This document shows, one piece after another, positions 25,801-40,431 of a DNA stretch of 64,000 nt; position 1 is the stretch's first letter; the number at the start of each line of letters is the position of its first letter. Position numbers and translations under genes: made by a program. Below the pieces are notes generated by a model, which worked only from the letters and a program-made list of their open reading frames with translations, had not been told where the DNA came from and searched no databases. The stretch comes from Medicago truncatula (Eukaryota; Streptophyta; Magnoliopsida; Fabales; Fabaceae): NCBI RefSeq assembly GCF_003473485.1, contig NC_053045.1, positions 4,366,501 to 4,430,500 on the forward strand, in the 5' to 3' direction.

Positions 25801-27275
25801 ATTTAGATGCAAGAGTTTGTGTTGTTTAGCCATGACTCATGTGAAAGATTGCATGGAGTCATGGACCAAAGGTTAGGCAAGAGTTCAATTGGCAAACAGA
25901 GTCAATGGATCGATGTTTGTTCCACCCGCATCAGTCCACACTTTATGTCTTAGTCCTAAGCATGAGGGTCTGGATGGCCTATGTAGTGCTAATATGGTTT
26001 GCATAGTCCTAACCATACAAGTCAACCCCACAAAACGGGCTTGGTAGAAAGACATGATACACGATGTATGATACAAATGTTCAAACAATAGGCGGAAAGA
26101 AATGGACAAAATCATATCAAATAAGTGCTGAGACAAATCTCATGCATAGCTCTCAACAATGAATTTGAATGTACTGATTAGAAAGTTTGTTAAAAACACT
26201 AGGACGATATATAATTAATTGTATTTGAACTAGTAGCAATGCACATTATAAATCCCGAATAAAACAATTGATTTAGACCCTCTTTAGGTAAACAACTTAT
26301 TTTGCAGGTTATCGCATAAGCGTTTATAATAGGCTTATTTGATCCAATGGTTCCTCAAATAATTTCAAGTTTTCATTTTGGTCCCACAATTAATAAAATG
26401 TACATTTTGGTCCCTTACTTTTTTCTCCGTTTGCCAAATAAATCCCGACCGTTAACTTATATAAGCAGTAAGTTGTTTTCAGCTTATTATGAACATTTAA
26501 TAAAATCTCCCAAATAGTGTCACAAGTACTTATGCCAGTAGATAAGCTCGTGATATTATATGTTGAACACTTTCCTTAATACGATTTTTTATGGAGGTCC
26601 TATATAAAGAGACAGATGGATTCAGACATAAGGATTTATGTCTAAGATAAGATGGATCAGTTCAAAATAATGAAGAAAGCATTCAAAATGCATGGAAGAA
26701 GCAACTAACCTGTAATTTGGGACAACAAATCCTGCAATGCCAGCCACGTCATGAAGCGCATCTATCCACTTCAGCGATGCGCCGTGTCCTTCTACATTAT
26801 TATTCGAAAGATGTTGAAACGATTGACCAAACTCACGAGATTGACGACGAACATCAGACGGATAAACATCGTAGAACACAGGCAGTACCACCTGTCCAGT
26901 GGTTCTGTAACACTCCAGTATTTGAATCAACTCCTGCATACACCACGGTGAATCCGCGTAGTTTTTGGAGAATACAATAATAGAAATTCTAGAACCTTCT
27001 TTCCTCGCTGTAGTGACATTGAGATGGACAAACCTCTTGGAACGGAATGATCGTCTTTGAAGACGATAATTCCGGCATTTTGAAGAGAAGAAGTGAGATG
27101 TGAAATGAATGATGCACTGAGTATCATCACCTCTGAAACTTAAGAACACTTCGTACTCTCTTCTTTCTTTGGGACTATCAAGCAGCTCGTTCAAATCCTC
27201 AACAGAGAAAGTTATACTCTCCTGATTAGAATCCAAATTTATATCACCGAAAATGTAACTTGTTGAGGAAGACAT
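19835..27275 (-). CDS. TIR-NBS-LRR disease-resistance protein with C-JID (TNL1)
   Basis: This is an intracellular immune receptor of the TNL class. Five exons are inferred (minus strand): 27275-26710 (TIR), 24088-22987 (NB-ARC), 22722-22447 (first LRR), 21610-20780 (LRRs) and 20362-19835 (C-JID). They sum to 3303 nt and stay in phase, giving 1100 aa. TIR motifs YEVFLSFRGDD and VIVFSKNYADSPWC-type (here IIVFSKNYADSPWCMQEL) are present. NB-ARC shows the P-loop GMGGIGKTT (near residue 246), kinase-2 KRVLLVLDDV, RNBS-B GSRIIITTRD, GLPL GGLPLALEVLGSYL and MHD GMHDLLRDMG. The C-terminal exon (LLPCDNYPNWLSF ... MKTSVYLIYDEP) is the post-LRR jelly-roll domain of TNLs. Oddity: residues about 53-91 of the TIR are out of frame (+1 near 27118, -1 near 27005), replacing the first helix and the following strand and loop. 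Intron 1 holds a Cassandra TRIM. It may be functional, impaired or a fresh pseudogene. Confidence 0.88.
24604..25461 (-). mobile_element. Cassandra TRIM retrotransposon (5S-like LTRs) in TNL1 intron 1
   Basis: Two direct repeats, 24604-25009 (406 bp) and 25080-25461 (382 bp), both start TGTAACAT and end GTGTTACA. They are flanked by a perfect 5-bp target duplication, tgcaa (24599-24603 and 25462-25466). Each LTR, read on the minus strand, carries a 5S rRNA promoter-like stretch (for example 25183-25244: gttaagcgtgcttggctta, then gggatgggtgacc), the defining trait of Cassandra. The interior is only 70 bp. Next to the minus-sense 5' LTR it has TGGTATAAGAGC, a primer-binding site resembling that for initiator tRNA-Met. 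The 24604-25009 LTR carries a 19-bp tandem duplication (gaactgtggagttcttatg, about 24761-24798) that mostly explains the length difference. It encodes no protein. Confidence 0.93.
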
Positions 27276-28164
27276 GTATGAAAGATTTGTTTGGGTGAAG
27301 CACCGATTTGTTTTATTGTCAATGTTTTCCGAAGAAATGTATCTTTGGGTTTGGTTAATACTCTTCAGTTTACTTGGGTGGATCATATGTTGAATTGCAT
27401 GATTAAAGTGGATGACTCATCATATCACTTGGTCTCTAGAAAATTTGTCTTTATACTGAAGCAACTTTTTTGTAGAAAGAATATATTTAGAGACCAAAAT
27501 TGTGCTTATCATTATTTTAAGACACGAATTAATATGTTATATAGTTGTTGAAACCTACCATCAAATAAATAATAAAACTCGTACACCAATTTAGGTTAAA
27601 GTGTCGTTGCTGGCTTATACAAATGACAATAATTTTAGATTTTTAGTGAATTGATTTTGACTAAAACTTAGTGGAAGGTAAGTGTGATTTATCCATGCTT
27701 GAACTTTTATTGTATATTAGTGACATAGGGGATATTTGTCCATCAATATAAACATGTAGATAAATAATTGTACATTCTTCCTTCAAAAAAAAAAAATCTA
27801 CATTCTATAAGCTTTTAGCTTTTAGGCTTCATGATAACTAACAGGAGGAACAAAAGTCAATCCTAACAAATGTAAGGAAGTGTTAGACATGAGAAGTCTA
27901 ATCACTTTGAAGGAAGTTCAAAGATTTATCATTCAAGGTGAATACTATTTTGATCTCAGTTCCACTCTAGATGTTCGACGAGTGACGTGGTACTACAGAA
28001 AAATCACTTGGAGAAAGATATTTCTATAAATCTTAAGAACCATAAGCTGTCTATAAATCTTTCACAAAGTTTGATGAGAAATACTCAGAGAGATCATTAC
28101 GGTTCAAAGATACAAAACTGAAAGAGATACAAGCTTATTTATAGGAGGCAGGCAAACCGCTACA
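27276..28164. other. Upstream region of TNL1, no gene
   Basis: This holds the presumed promoter and leader of TNL1. It is AT-rich, with no further coding sequence and no clear TATA assignment from inspection. Confidence 0.4.
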
Positions 28165-29310
28165 CAATGATCTTGAATAACAAAAAACCAATTTCACTTA
28201 AACCAAACATTTCTTGTATGAAATTTCTTTTGGATAAAATTCATGTAGGTTGCATCAATTTGAGAATGGGTCCCACCAAAAGTGCTGAAACCTACATGAA
28301 TTTCAATTAATCCAACAAAAATTGAGGGATGGAATGGGTGTTGCTAGTCTTTGTCTCATTTCTATGAATGTGTTCTAGCACATGTCCAATAGGTGTGTCT
28401 CTCAGAGATTATTGCTTTGAAGATCTGAAAGAAAATTAAAGATTGAATGGCTTAGTATGAGAAAAAACCAAAAACTTATCATAACAAAATCTTCAGAATC
28501 AATCTTCTGAGAACCTAGAAGCAAATATACAGATCATTAAGAAAATAAGGTGTGACGCGGTCGCAGGGATTACAATTTAAAACTTTGGTAATATGCCAAG
28601 GATCCACACATCTGCAATGGATAATGATTCTTTTTCTTCAATGTTTATTAGCAGGTTTTAAAAAGTCAAATTTACTGCAGAAAATGATGAAAGTTCAAAT
28701 AAATAAAATCAACATAAAGGTGCATTACCTAAACAGTCAAAACCTGCGGTCGGCGAATCCAGACCAGCTTTCGTAGGGAAGAAGTTGAACGAAACAATGT
28801 GTGCAGTTGGCAGGATGTTTGTATCCTCGACATCAAGGCCCCTCTTAAACAGTTCTGGAACCTACAGAAGACAGCAAAACCAAATTCCACCAATCAAAAA
28901 TAGAAAGGAAAAGAATGACAATTCTCAATGAAAGAATCTTGGCACACCAATCAAAAGCATGATTGTCAAACAAAACAGTTCTTCCTTGTTAATACATAGT
29001 ACAGCATGATGATGCAGTTCTTTTCTCCCAGAAAACATTTTATAGTTTATATTTTTAGAAAAAATTCACAATTCCTTTATTTTATGATGAATAGTTGAAT
29101 ACCAAGCTTTATCCAAATTGAATGTTTAATTTTAAAAGCAATAATTAAACAGTGAGATAACTAACAAATACATTTTCTTCATGAGGAAATGCAGGAGAGG
29201 TAAACTATACCGAATACTTAAACTGAATTCTTCTTGAAGCATTTTGTCCAAAATTGTCTGCATTTTGAATGCTTTCACTTAAAACATGGCTGATTTCCAT
29301 TTGCAAATTC
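28165..29310. repeat. TNL-flank repeat, copy C
   Basis: Counterpart of 18110-19655. Shared stretches include ttctagcacatgtccaatag, the segment around acatctgcaatggataatga, gggaagaagttgaacgaaac and aaaacatggctgatttccat. It lies downstream (minus sense) of TNL2. Confidence 0.6.
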
Positions 29311-29814
29311 TGTTTAAGTATACAATTAATTTAGTTGATCAATCATCAAGTATCCTGGTTTCCTTATCTTATTCCCCGTAGAGCATTAGGATCAGGGCTT
29401 CCCAATCAAGCTCATGTTGGACTTCTGTGAAACCAAAATCCAAGCCAACTTGACTTTCCTAGGTACCACATGCTTCAGCGATAAGAGCATTAGTAGCCAA
29501 CACCAATAAAACCTGCAATTCACAGTCGGAAGCTATAAATCATCAATCAGCCACAACTAGCAGCACCGCTACAAGGTCTATAGGCACCATAAGAATCAAA
29601 TTCATAAATCCCCAAAATGATCTTTAAAATTGAAGAAATAAGGAAAATTCACAGAAGCTCTCAATAGATTGTCTGTCATTTTAGTCCACAAAGCTATCCT
29701 TTGAATTTCTCTTATTTCTGGAGACTAAGCTAACAGCGCAGAACAATTGCAGGACCAAACTGGCAATTAACTCAAATTAAATTTTACCTGGCAATTATTT
29801 TACGTCTTTCATTT

Positions 29815-32800
29815 TCAGTCAAGCTTTCTTCTTCTCTGTTTTTGTTTAAAATGACCTGCGGGCTCTACTTGAAGAGTGAACCTCTTGGCAGCACATTCAT
29901 TTTCATCACCACTACCATCTTGTGCATGACATTGCCCCAAATTTTCACCAATTGGTTCATCATATATGAGATAAACTGCTGTCTTCATCACAATGAAACT
30001 GTTCCCAAAAACAACAATCTCGACTTTGTCACCAGGTTCCATATTTGATACTACTCTCTGCCACTCCTCATTTTCAAAGGAGGCGAATGCCTCTCTCTTA
30101 TAGAGCTGAATGGTAGTCTTCGTGTGATTTATCACCAACACATTTTTTAGGCCATCTCACCAAAATGTGCACTTAGAAGACTGTGACAGTTTTTCATAAA
30201 ACAAAATTGATAGAAATGATGTGACGACGCTAGGTGCTAACTTAATAAAAATTCAGATTCAAGGATTTCTTGTTCTTAAGGGACATATTGATGAACTAAA
30301 TGCTAGGGTGTTCAATTGGCTTAGCTGTCAGTAACTGAATGGTGAGGTGCTCATAAAGGGCTTACAGCAAGAGGCCCAATAAAAATACTAAGGTTTATTA
30401 GACCTATACTCCTAGACATGACTAAAAGCAAAATTATGAGGAACATGTAAGAAATATTTATATGTTGAGGATGAAATTTCAAAATAATATGTTTAGGATT
30501 TTATCATTTTAGTTTTAAATGTTTTATACCGATAGCGAATAATCACGTTAACTTACATGTATTTCTTTAATGGTTCTAGTCTAACATGAGAGATAACATG
30601 CCAGGAGGTGTTTGAACAAAGGATGAAAGGTTATTTGTTGGTGACATCCAAGTCTGAATGATAGAAGGAAATACTTCACGTGAGTATCCCTTATTCAATG
30701 CTTTACTCCACAAAGAGAAATATATTCAATGCTTTTTGACCTTGCGACTGAAAAGGGCACTTTTGTTATTGCAGTGTTATCCACAATCAGAGTGGTTAAA
30801 GACTCCATTTGTTCCAAGTCCTTCCAATTTGTCAATAATTAAACAGCCAGAAAGAATAAGAGTTTTCAGAGATTTCAACGAATAGATGGTTCTTGGAAGG
30901 TTACGAAGGCTAGTACAGTCTTTCAAATTTATAATGAGAACTTTATGGAGATGACCAATGGTATGGGAAACCTCAGACAGCCTTGGACAATCTTTGAGTA
31001 TTAGTTTTTCTAGATTAGGCATGTGTGAAAAATCTGGGGTCTGTACTAGACAATGAGAATGACTAAGATTGAGAAATTTTAGATTCTCCAGCCTCTGCAA
31101 GAACAAAAATGTTATGTAGAGAACTTAGGTAAGAAGCTTAAATAAATATATAAATAAAAGCAGTAACAATTATGAATAACCTCGAGTGGCAAGTAAAATA
31201 TTTAATTGGGTATAGTGTCATTGACTCATTGTTTTTAATACAGATATAAAATGGTTAAGTATTATTTTTGCTTTCAAAACCATCCAACCAAGGCTACATT
31301 TCCGAATGTAATGTTCCATGTATGAGCATTCTAATGAGAATTTAAAAAATTTGGGATGACAAATAGGTTTGAAATTTAAATTGAAAGCTTCTTTACTCAA
31401 ATAGTCAAAGATTGCAATCCTTTCCTTCACAATCTACCTGTAAATCTTAAAACTATCATCCAATTATGAATTTCCAAATTATAAGAGAAGTTCCATTATC
31501 ATGACCATTTCATAGGAAATCTGAGTTTTTATAAAGCACTAAAACATTAGATAAAAGGTAAAAAATGTTTTATACTTGGGTAGAATCAAATTTAAACCCA
31601 TATCCCAATTCATTTAACTTTTAGATGTTTTTAATTGTTTATTTTAAAATTTAGTGGAACTAATGTTTCGTTAAAATAATAAGCTTTACAATTTAGACAT
31701 TTGGAAAATTTTCACTTAAGGTACTGGCAAAATTAGAAAGGTTGAGAACCAGATGAAAACTGTCTACGTAAAAATGAAAATTGAAAACAATTCATAAAAT
31801 GCAAAAAATTTAACTCAAAATTAATACCTGCATCTATTTCCAGAAAAAAAAAAATTGATATTGTTGTTTTCTAGCTGAATGGAAACTAAATTTCTTTGGT
31901 AAAAGTTTGTGGGCATCAATGTTAAAGGAAATTCATTCCAACACAGCCATCTCAAATTTCTTGAAAGATATTTAAAATCTCCATCAAGTTGTACACCAGA
32001 AGGTTGAAGCAATCTCAGTTTCTTCATGTTCTCAAATGCATTGGTACTAAAACATTTTGCATTAGCTGCCAACTTCAAAACTAGTCCTCAACAGCTTGTG
32101 CACCCTGTGAAACACTTAGGATATGAGGCAGATAAAAACTTGTGATGAAACCAAACAATTTTACTGGAAGCACATAACGATTAACATCCAAACTAATATT
32201 CAAAGCTTTTGTGATAATCAACAGAATAGATGAATGTTGACAGCTAGCTCATATATGTTTGTTTTGCATCTTTAAGCTTTAGATGTTTTAAATCTAGAAT
32301 AAAAGAAAAAGTATAAGACGTTCTTACATTTTGTTATGACAAATACATCATGAACATCCTCATGAAACCATAACCTACTACGCTTCTCGAGTTTCTTTGG
32401 TGATTTCTGTCGGATGATCTCTCTTCCCATATCTCGTAGCAAATCATGCATTCCAAGCTTGTTTTTATCATCAATAGTTACAAGGCTTCGCTCAACAAGG
32501 ACACTTATTCCGATTTCAGCAAAAAGACCACAACCATTTAATATATCCATAACATCGTTTCGGTCCATCCCAATAAAGAAAAAAGCAATGTCAAGGAATA
32601 TATCTCTCTCGGTGTCATCATTTAAACCATCATAGCTTATTTTCAACTTCTTTTGCACTTGATCATTGGGAATTCTCTTGAGTTTCTCCAATAGACACTC
32701 CCATTTTGTTACCTGTCTATCAAACAAGTAGGACCCAAGGACTTCCAGAGCCAGCGGGAGTCCCCCACAATACTAGACAACATTTATGGAAATTTGAGCA

Positions 32801-34891
32801 AATTTTCTCTTGGACTCACTTTCTTGAATGCATGCCAACTAAAAAGCTCAAGAGATTCACTTTCATCTATTTCCTCCATTATGTATACTTGGTTAACTCT
32901 ATCCCCTCTAATTATTTGCTTATCTCTGGTTGTGATGATTATTCTACTCCCTGAACCAAACCATTTGCAACCAACTTTATTGTAAACGGATTTTGCAATA
33001 GTTGTTTTACCAATACCTTCCATACCCCACATCCCTAGTAGTAGAACATCATTTGAAAATGGAGTGTCCAGTAGTTGAATCATATCTAGCACTCGAGATT
33101 CGACTCTAACTGGATGGTCAGCAATGAACAGGTCTGTCTTGTCAAGCAAATGTGTAACTTTTTCAACAATATCCTTGATATCCTCACTTTCGTTCCTATG
33201 AAAAAAATAAACCAATGAAAAATGCATATTTACGTTTGCGTATGTGCCAAAAGTAAATGGTAAATTTGAGTAAGAGAAGTATAATTGTATATGTGTATGT
33301 GGAAGTTGAATTGTTTCCAAAAACTTGCAAAGAATCAGGAAATGTTGTCCAGTAGCTTATTCAGAAACAAATTATAGGTGCAATTATCATATAGTACATT
33401 AACAACATGGCAAGAAATCGGAGATTTAAAATAAAAGCTTAAGATATCAACTATATGTCACATATTAAGCAAACAGGGAATGATTCTTTCACACGCACAA
33501 GAATATTTATGCAGAACTGGGGCACTTTAGAAGAAAAGAAAGAAAATACAAAGGAACTTAATATAAACAAAAGGTCAAAACTCAAAGGGACATGAATGGC
33601 CAATGAGCTATGAAGCAAGTACACTCTTCAGATTAAGTGTGTCCTAGTGTCAGACACATGTCAGTGTCCGAACCGACACGACACCGACATACAATATGAT
33701 AGAACTAGTACAATGACTTTTTTGTTGGCCAAGTCTGTATATTTCACTTTAATGCAATGACTTTCTGTTGCTTCATTGTATATTTGAAAGTTTTGACTTT
33801 TTTATTTGTTGGTCTCTTATTGTTATATATTGCCATAGTTTCACATAAGACCCTTCATATGTCTTCAAAGTTCAAACATGGGATTACGCTTTTTGATAAA
33901 CTTGCTGGGTAACCTCACATATCCAGAATCTGTGAAGATCATGTTCCATTTGGTTGAATAGATAGCAAGTCATCGTGGAGCCATGTTCACGATAAATATT
34001 GTATTAGATAACTCTATATGTGTGTGTTTTTCCCATTTTCTTTTGTTGTTTACTTTTTCACAGTAAAGTTTATCCATTTGTTTGCAACAACAACCAAGTT
34101 TTATCTCACTAAGTAGGGTCGGCTACATGGATCAAACAACGCCGTAATGTTGTACTATATCTCAATCCAACTCATTAATGATCTTTCTTAATAGTTTCTC
34201 TTAGTTTTTCTATGTTATCCTCCGTGTCTAGTGATTTGACTACCCTTCATATGATCTACTCCCCTTATTACAAAATCTACATGTCTTTTTCTACATGCCC
34301 AAACCACCTTAGTCGAGTCTCCACTATCTTTTCTACAATAGGTGTTATGATCATATTTTGTCTAGTCTTACCACACATCCAACACAAAATCCTCATCTTT
34401 ATTACACTTATTATAATATTAGCTCCATTACTACCTGCAACTCTTTTTTTGTTGAATACTAACAATAGTTGATGCTTTGAGTTGCTGGATCCTTGCCCAT
34501 TTGATACTAATTAGTAAGATTCCTTAACACAAAAATGAAAACTTTTGTACATGAAGAATATATATTAACAAGGCTGTTATTGTATCTAATCTCGGAGGGA
34601 GGGAGTACCTGAGATTTGACACCACTGTGGACCTGCATAGTTCTTAGAGAAGACGATAACAGAAACTCTAGAACCATAGATCCCTTGAAGTAGTGATGTT
34701 GAGATGTAATCTCCTCTTTGAAGCGAGTGATCGTCCTTGAAGAAGGTGAATCCGGCGTTTCAAAGAGAAGCATAAGGCTGTGAAGTGAAAGATGTACGTG
34801 TATCTTCGCCTCTGAAACTTAAGAATACGTCGTGTTTGATTCCACTGTCTGGAATATATTCATCAGAAAAGGAACTGGTAGCGGAAGACAT
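29815..34891 (-). pseudogene. TIR-NBS-LRR pseudogene (TNL2), tandem paralogue of TNL1
   Basis: This keeps the exon order of TNL1 but is broken many times. The TIR exon starts at 34891 (MSSATSSFS...HDVFLSFRGEDT), has an in-frame TGA at 34760-34762 and ends after NYAGPQWC, so the C-terminal TIR half is missing. The NB-ARC exon (33195-32328) has GMEGIGKTT in place of GMGGIGKTT. It lacks about 79 residues between YNKVG and CKWFG, including RNBS-A and kinase-2, and has a 1-nt deletion plus stop near 32795. The first LRR exon (about 32105-31830) has a 1-nt deletion near 32085. The second LRR exon (from 31096) breaks after SLCG near 30695, and its recognisable sequence ends near 30605. The C-JID exon (29815-30150) lacks its first half. 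No functional receptor can be made, though a truncated transcript is possible. Confidence 0.92.
34085..34470 (-). mobile_element. 3' end of a LINE (non-LTR retrotransposon)
   Basis: The minus strand encodes MRILCWMCGKTRQN and, a few residues on, IVEKIVETRLRWFGHVEKDM. This is the C-terminal tail typical of plant LINE reverse-transcriptase ORFs. Downstream comes the familiar degraded tail (HVADPT-like; cgaccctacttagtgagata) and a gttgttgttgc terminus near 34085. The element is strongly 5'-truncated and mutated. It lies in what was intron 1 of TNL2, next to the point where TIR homology stops. Confidence 0.8.
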
Positions 34892-35761
34892 AGATGGATC
34901 TATGAAATTTGATTTCGAGATCGATCTATGGATTTTGGATGTACTTTTCAGTTAATGTTTAAAAACTTTCTGCAGAACAACTTTTAACGCTATGTCTAGA
35001 TCTGTTCAGATTAAATTCCCCACCCAGAATATTCTTTGGCTTTTTTTATTAATACAAAAATGATACTCCCTCCTCTCCTCTATAATGGAAAAAGAAAAAT
35101 TGACACTAATTTTTTTTTTTTTGAGGTAATGACACTAATATTTTTTGTTGTTTTTTTCTTCAAATTATTCGGTGATTAAAAATTCACAAAGTTGGAATTT
35201 CGAATTTAAACTTACATATTGTAATGTTCCTTCTTATCTGGGACATGTTTACATAGAATAATTTTTATTATTTAGATTTTTTGTGTTAATTGAAGTTCGA
35301 TTGGAGATCTAGGGTTGAAATCTTGACAAAGAGAAAAAAAGATAACAACAATTAACATACTATTATTAGAAAAATCTATTTTTTTTAATTCTTTTATTTT
35401 ATTTTTTTCAATATCATTAAGTGAAGGATAATTTACAAATTAACTCGTAACTTCTCTTTTTCATACGAGATAGCATTTTTAATTTGTTTGAAATTGTCAA
35501 AATGAATTATAATTGCAAGAACCGTGAGTCTGGCCTATTTCGATACTCGTGTGGAGTCCAAACTCATCAATCAAAACGACAAGGATGACAAAGCATTTTC
35601 CTTATAAGGTGAAAATACTAAAAATGTGGAACTCAAATAGTGAATTCGTAGAAGTCCAACTGAAATATGACCCCACCAAGACTATGAAGATTTGGGTCGA
35701 ACCTCCCTTATAGTTTAGCTTTATTTTACCTTTATCATGATAAGTGTTTATTGTACAAGGT

Positions 35762-35878
35762 AGTGTTCTTGCATTTGATTCATCAATAACCGTGTGTCAT
35801 ATGAATTGCCAATTTGAAGTTTTAATAAAATTATAATTGAATCGTTGTAAATCAAACACACATTTAAACTATCTTTAA
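35762..35878 (+). repeat. Dispersed repeat, copy 2 of 2
   Basis: Aligns with 11583-11702: gttcttgcatttgattcatc, then cgtgtgtcatatg, then aaatcaaacacacatttaaa. It is abutted on the right by a SINE-like unit. Confidence 0.5.
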
Positions 35879-35884
35879 ATGTCA

Positions 35885-35965
35885 TCGTGAGCTTAGCTCA
35901 CTTGGTATGGACAATGCATAATACAAAGTCCAGGATTCAAACCCCGCGGCAACCACCAAAAAAAA
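35885..35965 (+). repeat. tRNA-related SINE-like repeat
   Basis: Box-A-like gagcttagctcacttggta and box-B-like ggattcaaaccccg, followed by an A-rich tail. Same family as 3069-3172. Confidence 0.55.
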
Positions 35966-36772
35966 TTATCTTTAAATGAGCGCAAAAAACTCAATTTAAG
36001 GAACTTCTTTGTGCGGTTAAAACAGATAAAAACTAGGAGGAACTTAATTTGTGCGGTTAAAACAGTTAAAAGACTAGGAGCAGCCTAGTGGTTCATTTTT
36101 GTATCAAGAGATATTGGTATCGATTCGTGGTTTGAACTACTTTACAATTCACCAACATGAACTATTTTTTGGAAGCTTAAGCTTTAGGCAATAGTGAAAA
36201 TTGACAAAGAAGAATGCAAGCAACACTTGCTTTTGAACACTCTAAAACTCTCCTTTATTGGATGAAATCAATGTATGTCCCACCATATTTTATGGATTCT
36301 ATTTCCAAAGTGTAGACTCGCAATAATTTAAATCAATAAGAGAAGAGATTGTTCAAAAGAATGTGTTGCTAGCACTACTCTGTGACAAAAAGAAATATTT
36401 TACATCACGGTAGTTTTGAGGTTAAACCAGCAATCCACTGAGACCATCTCAATATTCAGCTATAGCCTCTAATAACATGCTTTCAATTCCTTAACCGTTG
36501 TTTGCACAAGGGATCAAAATCATGTTAAACTTCACAACAATGGAATACAAAATTTAGAAGAAAATAATAGGATGAAGAACATATCACCATAATATTGTTA
36601 AAGGTAATTAAACTGAAACAGCATGAAGCAGTTCAGAATTGCGCACTAGTATAATGAAAATAAAATAAAAAATATGCTCAGTCACTTCACCAAACAAACC
36701 TCCCAATCAACAAAAATGCCCACTCATCTTAAAATAAATAAATCTGCTAGCAATATAGTTTGATCAAAAAAT

Positions 36773-39651
<2,879 letters not shown>

Positions 39652-39732
39652 GTTGAAGTCTTCTGCAGAATCTGCTCTTCACTCCTCAGAGATAAGTTCC
39701 GCCGTAGGTGGGTGGGTTCAGAGCTGAAGACA

Positions 39733-39820
39733 AAACCCTATTCTATAAACTGTGTTATTTTGTATGGTAATAACGGAGCTCCGTGACCCGTTTCGTATGG
39801 ATTTTTTTAGAAATGGCCCA
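39733..39820 (-). promoter_or_regulatory. telo-box and site II motif of the RPS4 promoter
   Basis: AAACCCTA at 39733-39740 is a telo-box. The minus strand has TGGGCC at 39820-39815, a site II element. They lie 80-170 bases upstream of the RPS4 ATG. This pairing is characteristic of plant ribosomal-protein genes, where it supports expression in dividing cells. Confidence 0.65.
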
Positions 39821-39876
39821 AAAATTCTATGATATTTGATACCGCAAAACGAGTCTTTCTCGGATATTTTCAATTT

Positions 39877-40413
39877 TTTTTTTTTTTTTTTTTTTGACAA
39901 AAACAAAACGATATTCATTCATTCAAATCGATAGAGTACATCAAATACAAACATTGCTAAAAATGTAAAGGGTGAATCTGCGAACAAACTCACAGCAGTA
40001 TACAACGGCAAAATGTCTACAAATAATATGATAAAACTTAAGTCACCGAAATACTCATGTTTCTGGATCTGCAACGTTGACGTCCAAATCATTGGTTGAA
40101 TTTGTAATTGACTGATGTAGATCTTTCAAGAGGAATTGAACAAACACCGCGACAAAACACGAAATCAAACGCCGCCGCACAAGACGACGAACAACACAAC
40201 GCCGCACTTAGACGACGAAATCACAAAAAACACAAAAGGAAAAACTTGATAGATGTGAAAACACTTATTTAGATTGAAAGAAAAGGGGAAAAAAGATGTA
40301 GAGGGGTGATTCTAGGTCAAAAAATGACCTAAAACCACCCCTCCTCGATGAACAAAGGAGAAAGAAAGTTTATAGAGAAGTTGGAGTTTCTCCCACTAAA
40401 AAACTAGGGTCGG
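39877..40413 (-). mobile_element. Retroposon with poly-A tail and 18-bp target duplication
   Basis: The plus strand begins with about 19 T at 39877-39895, a poly-A tail when read on the minus strand. The same 18-base word, ctcggatattttcaattt, occurs just before it (39859-39876) and just after the far end (40414-40431), a perfect target duplication of retroposition size. The 537-bp body includes the word caaaacgatattcattcatt close to the tail and has no open frame of note. It is either a 5'-truncated LINE or a SINE-like element. A related, diverged stretch lies at 52040-52290. Confidence 0.8.
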
Positions 40414-40431
40414 CTCGGATATTTTCAATTT

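Larger units (their letters stand above)
34892..36772. other. Intergenic between TNL2 and RPS4
   Basis: No gene seen. Holds the dispersed repeat copy at 35762-35878, a SINE-like copy at 35885-35965, and a short direct duplication at about 36011-36075 (tgtgcggttaaaacag twice). The RPS4 3' UTR probably covers the last 100-200 bases. Confidence 0.5.
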
